The translations under genes were made by a program, and so were the position numbers. Of a stretch of DNA of 64,000 nt, positions 34,331 to 45,425 are shown one piece after another. Source of the DNA: Bemisia tabaci (lineage: Eukaryota; Arthropoda; Insecta; Hemiptera; Aleyrodidae). The notes below the pieces were generated by a model. The model was given only the letters and a program-made list of their open reading frames with translations. It did not search any database and was not told where the DNA came from. The DNA lies in contig NC_092794.1 in the NCBI RefSeq assembly GCF_918797505.1, positions 29,456,218-29,520,217 on the forward strand, written 5' to 3'. Numbering within the stretch: position 1 is the first letter of the stretch; each line of letters begins with the position of its first letter.

Positions 34331-35432
34331 AATATTATTATATTAGTTTATCTTGTTGCAAAATGTAGTTCAATTCATCCATTATTGTCTCACAAATACC
34401 GGAATCTCAAATTAAATGGAGATGATAGGGGGTCCGAATGGAAAGGAGGGCGATTTTTCCACCCTGGCAGATTCAAGACCTCATGATTTCTCTCCGTAAC
34501 TTGAGATTTCGTTGTTTGCAATATCTCTTTGCATAATGATATTTCGACTCGATGTGAATTAGGTAGGTATATGCACAGGCCATGAACGACTTTTGTCCCA
34601 AAAATTTAGAAGAACACGTTTTGTTCTTTAACCGTCGCCAAAATTCAGAAACACGGGAAAAAGAATGGCCACGTTTTAGAAACACGAATTGAGTATATAG
34701 CCCAATCAAGACTGTCTCTTCATCTTTGATCCACCAGGGAATCTAGTCGCTGGAAATCGCACGGACTTGTTTGGCATAACAAGACTGCCATATTGCATGT
34801 GAGTTAAGTCTAGTCTTGGTTACTAGACTCGTCTGGTCCCGGGAACAAAACATGTCTTGTACGACAGAAATGAAGCGATGAATAAATATTGCAAATCGAT
34901 GAATTGCGTAATTTTGATGAAAATGTAACTTAATGATACGTTAAGGTGTAGCAAAAATTACTTATTTTTTAAGCTGGGCATTCGATACTCCTGGAAACTG
35001 TATGATTAATGCACAGAAAAGCCCACAAAAAATCACAAGCATTCTACAACGCTCCTGGTCACTGCCACTTTTCCGTCAAAATTTCGGATTTTCGGCATAA
35101 AAATGCTACGTTTCTCTGAGTTTCTGCAAAACTTTCCGGTTGACTTTTCCCAGATCACGGCCACCCCCACCCCGTCCAAATTACGTTGCATCGTGACACG
35201 CGCGTTTCGCATAGTAATTGCGATCTCTTGCAAAAAGTCGATTTTCAGTTTTACCTCAGAATGGATTTAAATTTTATATGGATCCAAAGAAATGGACTTA
35301 CTCAAAAATCAATTTCTTCGATCTCTTTGATTAGAATGATGGTAAATCCTAATCGCCGTTAGCTATTTCAAAATTTGTTGAGCCTACACTAAATATATTA
35401 AATCTATAAATAAAAGAAAGATACATATCAAC
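34331..35432. other. No gene recognised
   Basis: AT-rich sequence with short open frames only. No repeat structure noticed. Confidence 0.4.
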
Positions 35433-35520
35433 CATTAGCAATAGAGAAGGAGAGGTAGAATAATATATATATTAATCATTAGCAATAGAGAAGGAGAGGT
35501 AGAATAATATATACATAAAG
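35433..35520. repeat. 44-bp tandem duplication
   Basis: CATTAGCAATAGAGAAGGAG followed by AGGTAGAATAATATATA occurs twice in a row. Confidence 0.85.
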
Positions 35521-35679
35521 TAATACAGTTATTAATATCCATTTAAATGGAGTTGAAAAATCGTCATCACTAGGTTCTGCACGGTGCAGCGGGACGTTTC
35601 CCACGAGCTCACGCGTGCTGACCGGATCATTCGGCAGGTTTCGACTGCCGGACGGACATCGACGAGGTGCTTATTGATC

Positions 35680-36411
35680 ACGTCATGGTTTAAAAAACCA
35701 ATATTTTCTGGTAGATATCTCAATTTTTTGTCTGTGCAACCACTTCCACAAAAAATCAATGTGGTAAAAAATCTGGCAACGCGTGTATGTTTGTTGACAC
35801 ATCCTTTGCTCAGAAAAGACAAAATAAAAGAGGCAAAGCAATTGTTGGTTGAGAATTGTTACCCGTGGTCACTTATCGAGTCAGTTTTTGCAGAGGTAAT
35901 AAATTCTTGCTACAACGGTTTCCCCCCTCGCAAAAATAGGGAAAAAGAAGAGACGGTGGTTGGACCATATTTGTCCTCATGTTCTGAAAAATTAAGTGCC
36001 GCAATAAAACCATTTGGATTATCGCTAGTAACAACAAATAAGTGTAATTTGAAAGGGTTTAAATCAGCTCTAAAAACCAAAATCCCAAACGAGAAAATGT
36101 CCGACGTGGTTTATGAAATCCCATGCAAAGGGTGCCCAGGGGTCTACATTGGGCAGACTTCACAGTATGTACATAAGCGCCTTGACGGACACAAGTTTAA
36201 TAAGCATGAAAAAACGGCACTAAAGCAGCACGTAAAAGAAACAAACCATCAATTTGATTATGATAACACCAGAGTGCTAAAGCAAGAGAAAAATGAGCAG
36301 GTCCGTTTAAATTTAGAAGGGTTAAGCATCCTTAAAAATAACAACGCTCTGAATTCACGGACAGAATTTTCCCATTTTGAGGATTATTTGGTAGGCACCG
36401 ATACCTTTTAA
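35680..36411 (+). pseudogene. Penelope-like element ORF, 5'-truncated, with GIY-YIG endonuclease
   Basis: An open frame of 275 codons (35584-36411) becomes Penelope-like from about residue 33 (TSWFKKPIFSGRYLNFLS, the reverse transcriptase thumb), through KINVVKNLATRV, to a C-terminal GIY-YIG nuclease. The nuclease shows CKGC at 181-184, GVYIGQTS at 186-193, the KRLDGHK arginine region near 199, and a later HFEDY. In these elements the nuclease nicks target DNA for reverse transcription. Palm and finger motifs are absent, so this is a 5'-truncated copy. The remaining frame has no stops, so the insertion is young or conserved by chance. Confidence 0.9.
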
Positions 36412-36640
36412 TTGTTACCCATTGTTTTGTCGACCATTTATTAATAGCTGTAACTCAGGCAACAATGTTTGTAATGTTCGTTAGATTTTAACTATCTTTT
36501 CCTCTCTTCCCTGACCGTGTTGGATCGGAGGACTAGGTGTTTATTTCTCGTTTTTCCTTGTTTTGTCGCCTCAGTCTCTGCCTGAAGATGGTGCGAATAA
36601 TAAACCACCGAGACGTCGCTTAAAAAAATGTTTTGTTTAA
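36412..36640 (+). mobile_element. Penelope-like element 3' untranslated end
   Basis: It follows the ORF and contains CCTGAAGATGGTGCGAATAA then CACCGAGACGTCGCT, a terminal motif common near ends of such elements, followed by an A-rich stretch. The exact 3' border is not visible. Confidence 0.45.
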
Positions 36641-36680
36641 AATAAATAAAACGGTTATACAACTCATGAAGTTCGCTTTA

Positions 36681-36683
<3 letters not shown>

Positions 36684-36716
<33 letters not shown>
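36684..36716. repeat. (TA)n microsatellite, probable LINE tail
   Basis: About 15 AT units directly downstream (minus strand) of the LINE fragment at 36723-36914. Confidence 0.85.
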
Positions 36717-36717
<1 letters not shown>

Positions 36718-36722
36718 TCGCT

Positions 36723-36914
36723 TTATAACGCACTCTGGCGTTCTACGACACCCAAACGCCACATATGCCTGTCTTCCCAGAGGTTATCGGGCAACTGACA
36801 CCGCAACATCTCTTCGTCAACGCCCTGCCGCCAACCCTTTACGGGACGTCCCCGTCGCCTCTTCCCAGGTGGTACCCAATCCAAAACTTGTTTGGGCAAC
36901 CTCTCCTCCGACAT
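36723..36914 (-). pseudogene. 3' end of a non-LTR retrotransposon ORF
   Basis: The minus strand reads EERLPKQVLDWVPPGKRRRG, RPVKGWRQGVDEEM, then LWEDRHMWRLGVVERQ to a stop. This is the well-known C-terminus of insect LINE proteins, often annotated as endonuclease-reverse transcriptase. Only the last ~63 codons are present, followed by a (TA)n tail, as expected for strong 5' truncation. Confidence 0.85.
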
Positions 36915-36956
36915 TCCTGTAGCTTTTCTTACATAAATATTAAAATTTTTGTTTGA

Positions 36957-38866
36957 GATTATGTTCTTTTGTTTCGAACCAAAGGATACTTCGAGAACTA
37001 CTATCTAATATACGATCTATTGGGTGCCGTTAAACGGAAGAAGCTAAAATGCATTCGGAGTAAGGACAAACCACACATACGTGGAATGATGGATCGTCCA
37101 ATGGATGTACTAACTGAACTCAGATTGCACCGTTAATAGAATCCATTCATCTTTTAATTTTTTGAGGAAAACTAACCAACTATTGAATTTGTTTGAGAGT
37201 TTCCTTCTCTTATCCAGAACAAACAATTGCTAATCGCTTCCTCTTGAGAAAAATGAAAATTTTTTAAAGATTTTTTGACGTTGCAATTGAGATACGCATT
37301 CTTTGCGCGTGGTTAGTCGAAAAATGCGCAACTCAGATTGCGACATTCAGAGTATCCGCCCATGTTCGATTTTTTATGGAAAACATACCAACCGTTTCTC
37401 TTGAAATTTTCTTTACATTTTCTGCACCCGTTCTTATGAACTCACAAAAATTACAATGAACAATTTTAATAAGTTTTCCATGAGGAAAGAAAAACAGAGA
37501 TACGCCTTTAGTTTTTGCATACAAAATTAGCAGTTACCGACCACGGACCGGGCTGGATCCAAATAAAGAGCTCGCAGAGACCAGAGACCCTTCCACGGCA
37601 TCGTTAGGGTAACAGACCAGACGCAGTTAAAGGGTTTTTACTTCCTGCTAAAATACTCCTTACGCATTCTGTGATTTCTTCTCGGAACAGCATTTTGCGT
37701 AACAAGTTTATCTTCATGAAAACTAGGGAGAAAACCCCTTCTATTTCCTCTATGCTGAGTCATGCATTATCAATGCCGAGTTCTTCGTTTATGATCACTT
37801 GCGCAGAGAATAAGCCCAGAGCCAGCTTCCTAGCTCTGCTTTTAAAATCTCCTAAGCCTCTAAAATGGACCGGTTCTCTTTTGAATCATTTAATGTACAC
37901 GGGCTCTTTTAATTCATATTAAACATGTGTCCAAATTGGATGCATTTTAAGCAAAAGCATCTATCTACATGGGAATTCTGAAAGATGAAAATAAGCGCAC
38001 GAGTTCAGGGCTGTGAGAAAGTTCAAGGGAGATCTCTGAAAGTGTGTCGATAGTGTTGACGACGGTTTGCAGAGAACATAAAAAGTCCCATTGAAAGCTA
38101 CAGGCAAGGAGGTTTCATCCCGAAATCGGTATTTTGATGAGAATGAACAGTAGAAAAACCGCGAATATGAAATGAAAAGAGACACGTTTTCCTGGACGGA
38201 ACTATGTGGAAATGAGTTACATCAAGGAACACTATGTACATTGGTTTAGCGCACTTCACAGTTTCTTTTGGTTTAATTCATTCGTTGATTGTTCCTTTTG
38301 GCGTAGATACGTCCCTATAAGTTTAAGTCGCTGCACGGCGCGTATGAGATGCGAAGCAGTAAAAGTCCGATAATGCTGAAAATCCTGTAATGCATCCGTT
38401 GCCAAGGATTATATTTGCATTGATTCGACAATTCATAAGCCGAACATAAAAATTATTGAAAGTCCTTAAATTAGATTAAGGAACTTTTTCTAGGTCAAAT
38501 GACGGGCGAGCGCTATCGTTAACATTATGCAAATGTCGTTCCGGATATGTTGCCTCCATAAATAAATCCAATAAAAGGGATACAAACTGAATATATCGTT
38601 TCGCACGAGACGAGAAGGCCACGGAGGAAATAAGAAATAGGAACACTCATATAGGCTGCATTCTGCAATATGGAGCTCATTTTCTGGCTCATTCATAAAA
38701 TAACCTATCTGCATAATGAAACAAATGACACATACGTTGTGTCTAAAAGAGCCAAAAATGGTAGTTTCTATTACAAAGTGTAGCATATTTTACGCCATTG
38801 CTAAAGAACAGGACAACTTTAGCCCTACAGTCTGACATGCTCTGCATGATCTTACAACTCGATCTG
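36957..38866. other. No gene recognised
   Basis: Open frames at 37671-37922, 37961-38185 and 38490-38786 show no recognisable motif and no supportable splice sites. No repeat structure noticed. Confidence 0.4.
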
Positions 38867-39364
38867 CAGCCCGACCACAGACTTCTGACTTCCATCGATA
38901 TTGATAGAACTCGGTTTCATTCCAATGGAATACCCTTCGAGGGCGACCACAGACCTAGATCTATAGAAACGGCCTTTGGAACTCAGTTCCATCGCTCATG
39001 GGTCGATAGAACTGCTCGATTCCATCGAAATTGAGGTTAGGGTTCTTCTTTTTTGTACGTGCTTCTCACTCGTCGGCCATTGAAGTTGATTTAGTTCAAG
39101 TTATTGGTTGAAACCGAAATTTTGAGGTTAATGTATCTCCCGCCATTTATGTTTTCCAACCTTCTTCTTCTTCTTCGATGCATGCATCAAGGACGGTGAT
39201 TGGTTGAGAACAATTTCCTCTTTTTCAGTTAATCGTTCAACATCGCACGCCTTCCATCGCCGTTCCATCATGGTCCGTGGTCGCAGAAATTCTGGCGATA
39301 GAACTGCTATGGAACAAACTCGCACTTCTATCGCCGGGAGCCATAGAAGTCTGTGGTCGGGCTG
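38867..39364. mobile_element. Inverted-repeat element, ~500 bp
   Basis: CAGCCCGACCACAGACTTCT at the left end is matched by its complement at the right end. The interior pairs imperfectly through repeated CCATCG, GATAGAACT and GACCACAGAC words. It is MITE-like with diverged arms. Confidence 0.75.
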
Positions 39365-39865
39365 CTCAGAAATGGAAAGCGGAGATAAACGATAATACAA
39401 GGGTGAAGACGAAGGTAAGGAAAATATGCAAAGGAGATATAAACAGGATAGAAGGATAAGAATCGTTGGAAATATAATGATGGATCAAAAAATGGGGGCA
39501 TGCCCTCCGAAAATTTTAACAAGCGGCCCCTCGAATTTTGAAAACGGCAAGACGTAGCTCCTGCTGACCTAAAACTACCCCTCGAAGAACCTCCCAAAAA
39601 CAGGGCTGATTTTGACCCCTTTTTAGGTGTTCGATTCGACCATCGGACCAAGGTTTAAATGGGAGCTTATATTAAGAGAAAACTCAGGAAAACATTTTAT
39701 GATGAGTATAAGAACCATTTCCGAGTTACGGGGGGTCAAATGGATCAAAATCCGGCCTAATTAAGCGCTCAGCCGATAGGTGGCGCTTATTGCTTTCGAC
39801 TTGGCACTAGATCTCTAGTATAGTAGAGCGCTGCAGCGGTCAAATGGCGCACCAACTCATCGATG

Positions 39866-39870
<5 letters not shown>

Positions 39871-39907
<37 letters not shown>
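39871..39907. repeat. Poly-T tract of 37
   Basis: An uninterrupted T run bounded by TGATCAA and GATTAGTTGATA, which are partly complementary to each other. The rest of 39365-41187 shows no gene. Confidence 0.9.
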
Positions 39908-39908
<1 letters not shown>

Positions 39909-40113
39909 ATTAGTTGATAATACCTCTGTGAATACGATTGAATACAAATTAGCGTGAGAAATTAATAACTGTCCTAAAACTCTATTCGCTGTGTAGTTTA
40001 TAGTTATTTTACAATTATCTCTGAAAGTCCAGGCTTCGCGTTTTTTGCTCTGAAAAACTTTACCACCGGTGATAACCTTATTCGGAGCTTAGTAGAATTC
40101 CCCTACATCTAGG

Positions 40114-40167
40114 TTATGTGTCTTTGACCTACGTACTGAGATTATGTGTCTTTGACCTAGGTACTGG
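40114..40167. repeat. 28-bp tandem duplication
   Basis: TTATGTGTCTTTGACCTA followed by SGTACTG occurs twice. Confidence 0.85.
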
Positions 40168-41187
40168 AGAGAATTGCCATCCTTTTGCCCCTCTCTGCTT
40201 TGGTTCATGAGTTTTGGCCTCGCTGGCCCTCTTCTGACCTAATAAAATCAATGTTCATTTTCTGTAGGTACTGCCACGATTCAGATTCAGATGACACTTC
40301 TCTCCCGTATTTGCTTTTCGCGTCTCGCCTACTACTTTGTTTTCATCTTTCGTCCATACGCCATCCGCCTCGTAAAGTTTGTGTTGTGAAATTTAGGAGT
40401 GTGAAAGTTTCTGAAATCTGAAGTATAATATTGTCGAATTATTCAACGTATGTCTTCAGACTCGTTCTGCGGTTCCGATCTGCCCACCTCGTGAAGTCTG
40501 TGAAAGCTTCTGAAGGATAATGCTGGGAAATTATTCGACCAATTATCATGCTACCTCCGAGACTGTTTTAGTGTTTTTGGGTTAATGTATATCAGGTAAG
40601 AGATCTGCCATTTGCAATACATGCGAAACACTTGATTATACAAGTGTACCAAAGTTGTGCCCAAGCACCAATTACGACACGGTTTGCAATCACGCTGAAA
40701 ATCATAGAAAAATGACAGGATCATTTTGCGCAGTTCAAGCGCAGCGATTTGCACCTTCTTAATTTTCACCACCTCATCGCTGCAAATTATGAAAAGGACC
40801 GCTCAAGTGTATCCTTGATCATCGAATTTCTGTTATTCTCAAAGCGATGTCGTCATCACATCCTAAGTAGTTCACAACTTCTGATTATTGAGTTTAACTA
40901 CCTACGTGTCAAAAAATCTAAGATATCTGAAGTAGCAGAAAATTGTGTACTTTCAAAGTCTAAGATTTTTTGCGGCACCGACAGTTTCATAAATCTTCCC
41001 TATAACACTCTACTCTGAAACTACTACATTCTCTCTCTCACATTGCTCCATAACAAAGGTATGTGTCAGCCTCTTATTTGTACTAAAAATTCTAGGTTTC
41101 ATGACTCATTTACTCATTCACTCTCTGGTGAATTTGGTTCCGTCAAATCGTGAGATTCATTGCGTGACACCTTATGTGCTACCTCCT

Positions 41188-41404
41188 CAGACTTAACTTT
41201 TGGCATTTGAACGCTCAGTAGGAGCAAAATTTCAACTGCCCTGTTGGCTCCTTTTCACTAAAGAAGGTAAATAACCTTCCTTAAGGACTCACATCTCCGC
41301 AGACTTGACTTTTGACATTTGAACGCTCAATAAGAACAAAATTTCAACTGACCTGTTGTCTACTGTTCAGAAAAGGAGGTAAATAACCTTCCTTGATGAC
41401 TCGC
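41188..41404. repeat. 112-bp tandem duplication
   Basis: CAGACTTAACTTTTGGCATT and the following GAACGCTCAGTAGG to AAATAACCTTCCTT segment recur from 41300 with about 10% change. Confidence 0.85.
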
Positions 41405-41457
41405 TTTGAGACGATAAAACAAGGTTTCTCCGTTACTTATCGTAAGATGATAATAAA

Positions 41458-41700
41458 TGGACCGCGTTTAACAGAAAGGAACCAAGCCACATCAGCTATT
41501 GCCAATTTTAACTGGGCAATTTTTTACGAGAAAACGTTTGTGCGGATCCCTTTGAAAATGTTAAGAAATTTGCTTCGGACTATGGAGAAAATTCACTGAA
41601 ATTTGCACGAAAAAACTGTTTTCATGTAAAACATTAAATTAGCCGATTAAATTTGGCATTAGCCGATGTGGCTTGGTTCCTTTTTGTTTAACGCGGTCCA
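41458..41700. mobile_element. Small palindromic element, GGACCGCGTTTAAC ends
   Basis: Left GGACCGCGTTTAACAGAAAG and AACCAAGCCACATC are mirrored at 41665-41700. The length is about 243 bp with arms of ~40 bp plus weaker pairing inside. The 68-codon open frame across it is not credible as a gene. Confidence 0.85.
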
Positions 41701-42084
41701 AATGTTCATCCAGACGATGTGGGAGATGAGGTTGAAAGTTACATCACCTCCATCTGTGAGGAAGTTTTCATACCTACAACCTGATTTTATGACTTACAAT
41801 AACAATAGATACGGCTTTGGTCTGGCATCCTTTCATGTGTCATAATGTGTCGTTTATTGTCTCATCATTCACCTATTAATATTTATATTTCTCTCATTTA
41901 TTTACCTACAAATATTTATTACTTGTCCAAGTAGGGCAGCATTAAAACAACTAAGGCTTCATCAAGTGACCCGTTCATCTTTGACACATTTTTCTAAGTG
42001 TTCTAGAAACGTTACATTTTTGGAGCCGTAATAGTTTCTTCTGTTTTTATGAGAAATCAAGGATTACGTGTGTTACGGGCATAT
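41701..42084. other. No gene recognised
   Basis: AT-rich sequence between two repeats, without long open frames or motifs. Confidence 0.4.
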
Positions 42085-42245
42085 CCTGTTTCCGGGCAGA
42101 TCCAGTTTCGCCCGGGCACACTTAGGTCAGCCTGGGCGGACCTAGGTGCGCTCGGGCGAAACTAGGTCCGCCGACATCCAGGTGGGCCGATCTAGGTCCG
42201 CCCGCAGGATTCTAGATGTGCCCGGGCAAATCTAGGTGCGCTAAA
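42085..42245. repeat. Imperfect ~20-bp minisatellite, CCGGGC...CTAGGT
   Basis: About eight degenerate units built on GTCCGCCCGGGCAAATCTAG. The GC content is much above the flanks. Confidence 0.8.
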
Positions 42246-42481
42246 GGGAATCGGGAACATCTAACAAGGGGAGGCTACCGATTGTCCCCCTCAGATCGGG
42301 TTCAAAGGCAGAGAGGTAGAATAGGTTAATATAAGAAACCGTATTTTTTTTTTTAGGTGCCAATGCCCAGCCGTTTTTGAGTTATGAATTTTTGAAGTTG
42401 CCGTTTTTGCGTGTTAGCGACGCGCTCAAGTTGAGCCTACTGTGCGCGCACCTTTTAATGTGATCCGAGATATACGAACGT

Positions 42482-42550
42482 CAAATACGTCCACCGGCCA
42501 AGCGGTAGCGTGCTCGCTCACGGCGCAAGAGGTCCGGAGTTCGATTCTTG
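42482..42550 (+). other. tRNA-like sequence (arm copy)
   Basis: CCACCGGCCAAGCGGTAGCG is A-box-like, followed by an anticodon-arm-like TGCTCGCTCACGGCGCAAGA and the B-box-like GGAGTTCGATTCTTG. No convincing acceptor stem. The mirror copy on the minus strand is at 42795-42866. Confidence 0.55.
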
Positions 42551-42794
42551 ATCCGAAAATTAATTTTTACAATTGATTATTTTGTTTTTTAATCGCTTCA
42601 TCACAACAAATTGTAAGTCACTTTTTAAAAGCTAGGATGTGAATAATATTTTTTTCCCCTTTTTTCTCAAGAAATCATTAAAAAAATATTAAAAAATACA
42701 TAAAAAATAATTAGAATCATAACGTTTACAAGGTGATTTATAATTTTATGTGTTGAAACGATGAAAACACAACATAATCAATAGTAAAAATCAG

Positions 42795-42866
42795 ATATTC
42801 CGATCAAGAATCGAACTCCGGACCCCTGGCGCCGTGAGCGAGCACGCTACCGCATGGCCAATGGAC
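42795..42866 (-). other. tRNA-like sequence (arm copy)
   Basis: Its reverse complement matches 42482-42550, with GGCCATGCGGTAGCGTGCTC and GGAGTTCGATTCTTGATC. Same reasoning as its partner. Confidence 0.55.
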
Positions 42867-43405
42867 GGATGTGACGTTTCTCATATCTCGGATCACATTA
42901 AAAGGTGCGCGCACAGTAGGCTCAACTTGAGCGCGTCGCTGACACACAAAAACGGCAACTTCAAAAATTCATAACTCAAAAAAGGCTGGGCATTGGCACC
43001 TAAAAAAAAATGCGGTTTCTTATATTAACCTATTCTATCTCTCTGCCAAATTTGAAGCCGATCTGAGGGGGACAATCGGTAGCCTCCCCTTGTAAGAGCG
43101 CGCAATCTTTCGCCGGGCCGATCTGATTATCAGGTGCAGTCGGAACTCAATACGAATAGATGACAACTGATAACACACCAAGAAAGCATTGAGGTATGTT
43201 TGTTTGCTCTGATCATTATTCAGTCAGTCAGCTATTTCGGTAGGCACGGGCGTGATACATTGGACGCGTGGCCTTAAAAAGTGTTATTTCGCTGATTTAG
43301 TTTTATTTCGTGTGTTTTTATAAAGTTTTACTTCGCGTATTTTAGTCAGTTTTATTTCGCCGGTTTTTAAAGTTTTAGTAATTTTAGTGCAGCGTGCCTA
43401 ACTGA

Positions 43406-44050
43406 GCAATTTTAAAGAAACAAGAAAACATAAATGAAGAATGCAAAAAAGCGTTCAATGATAAATTGATCGCGAAACAGGTTGGTGGAAGTAGTAACTT
43501 AATTATAGGAGAGTCGGCATACAGTAGCCTCTTGAATGAAGTTCGAGAAGCAGCATCGAAAAAAAGTAAAACAACTTTGGATCGGCGGCGATTGAAATGA
43601 TACCAAATTTTGAAGGTCGGGGGTGTTGGAAAATTGGTTGCAAGTGGTGGGTTGGACAGCCTGAATTTGCCGGACTCTGTTGCTGTTGAAATTTCAACAG
43701 AAGCAGACATTGAAGAATTTTTAAATCAAGAGGAGCCTGCCAGTGATGCTAGCGATGAACCAGACGACCCTCCAGTCAATACGGAGGCAATAATTGACGC
43801 TGCCAGCCTCTCTACAGAACCTTCCCAGTCGGTCAGTGATGCTAGCGATGAACCAGACGACCCTCCAGTCAATAAGGAGGCAAAAATTGACGCTGCCAGC
43901 CTCTCTACAGAACGTTTCCAGTCTGCCAGTGATGCTAGCGATGACAACGTGCTACCGTCCACCAGCTCGGCACATGGCCGAGCTAAGCGCAAAGCCGTGG
44001 AAAATCTAGCCCCTAACAAATTTTTTTTTCAATCTATTTTCTGTATTTAA
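43406..44050 (+). pseudogene. Degenerate KRBA2-like/transposon-derived ORF with acidic repeats
   Basis: One frame runs from 43406 to the stop at 44050, broken by a TGA at 43598-43600. Before it: KKQENINEECKKAFNDKL, LLNEVREAASKKSKTTLDRR. After it: YQILKVGGVGKLV. The pattern KKxKTxxDxRRLKRYxILxVGGVxKL resembles the N-terminus of KRBA2-like, integrase-linked proteins (recognised from memory). In such proteins the stop position is usually arginine. The rest is acidic and Ser/Pro-rich, with 2.3 copies of a 31-residue repeat (SDASDEPDDPPVN, IDAASLSTE), then RAKRKAVEN and a poly-Phe end. No nuclease domain follows. Confidence 0.45.
43742..43950 (+). repeat. 93-bp in-frame tandem repeat
   Basis: CAGTGATGCTAGCGATGA falls at 43741, 43834 and 43927. 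The unit keeps frame and encodes an acidic 31-residue block. Confidence 0.9.
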
Positions 44051-45425
44051 CTCTTTACATACTCCTCTCTCCAATATCACAGATTTTTTTTTTTCTTTTT
44101 TTATATAGTTTCCTAATTACTTGTTCAAAAGTCAAAATTTAGTAATTTTCCTGAGAGCATAGGCTAGTATCTCATGGGCTAATAGCAAAAGTGTTGGCGT
44201 ATCCGTGCAAGCACCCGTATTTACCGTACTTCCCACTATAACTAGCTTCAAAGATTTGCCCGCTACCTGAATTCTCGGTGTTCCCGCGAATGAAAGAGCA
44301 ATGGCCAATGTAAAATCGATTTCTTTGCAAGTAGAACAGTACTTCCATCCCCCCCCCCCTCCCTCGGTCTTATTCCTAACCTGACCTCGAACCACAACAC
44401 TGAGTAAAGGGGCCTTGTTGCCTGGTTTCTCCAACGTCGTCAACAAAAAAGCCTTAATTTAGATTGAGCTACGGTATGGGGCTGTAGCAGAATTTTTCTT
44501 CGGTTCATTTTGGGAAAGAACCAAAATAATGAGGAAACCTACTTTTTACCATTTTTCTTATCACATTTTAGCTGAGAAAAGGACTTTCAGGGTTGCCAAA
44601 AATCAACCTCCAAAATAAGCATCGTGTCGCGGCATTATGCATGCCGGGTAGGGTTTTTTTTATTTTTTTTTATTTTTAGGAAAAACCCGGGTGTTTCTAA
44701 CGCCGGTGAACGATATCAGGTACCTAAGAGGTGAATAATATGAATTATGTAGGTAATCTAATTTTTTCAGTTTTCTATCAGATCAGTCTTTGGTAAGTAT
44801 GTGAATATTCCGTTACAGAGTGAATTTCCGACTTTCCGAAATGAATACATGCATCGATGTGAAAACCATCGATACGTATGATGAGAACCTTCGAAGAGTA
44901 GGCATTATTTTGCTAGGTGTTTATGCAGAGTAAGCACAATCAGAAAATGAGGAAAAGGTTGTTCCAGTTAAAAGAAAGTATTCGTAACGGAAAACCGCAA
45001 AAGTGGAGGGTTCGGGATTAAAAACCGAGTAATCCCGTGTAAAATATCAGGAGAAACGCGCCGGCCGCTGGTGCCGTTTCACCTGTTTAAAAACAGCTCC
45101 AAACGTGTCAAGAAACTCTGCTTTCAGGCTGTTCCACCGGAGCGAATAGACATTGAAAGGGAGGCCACTTCAACATGGAGTCCGAAGTCATACTTTACTT
45201 CTATCAAGCTGCGTTAAAATAAAAGGATGTCGTCGACAATGACCATTTTATTTGGAGCGTCGCGTTGTCGGGAAATGTGGGCGTGGCCAGGGAATATGGG
45301 AGAAACAAAAATCGGTTGGTCACCCTGTAGAGCGTATAGCCAGACAAGTCGTGGCAATGGCCGCTGTCTAAAGAGGATAATTTGATTTAGGAGTCGTCTA
45401 TGCGTCGGGGAGAGATACGATTTGA
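44051..45425. other. No gene recognised
   Basis: Short open frames on the minus strand at 44132-44446 and 45214-45447 have no motif. A GGGGGG-rich stretch lies near 44350. Confidence 0.4.

Larger units (their letters stand above)
42265..43092. mobile_element. Foldback element with tRNA-like segment in each arm
   Basis: CAAGGGGAGGCTACCGATTG at the left is mirrored at the right end. The arms (~300 bp) stay well matched to about 42560 and 42790, and the loop is AT-rich. Each arm has a tRNA-like block (42482-42550 plus; 42795-42866 minus). Confidence 0.88.

Noticed and set aside
42482..42550. Functional tRNA gene
   Set aside because: A/B-box-like segments only; no 7-bp acceptor stem, and present as an inverted pair inside a repeat. 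The same holds for 30228-30300, 31005-31075, 56352-56441 and 25600-25651.
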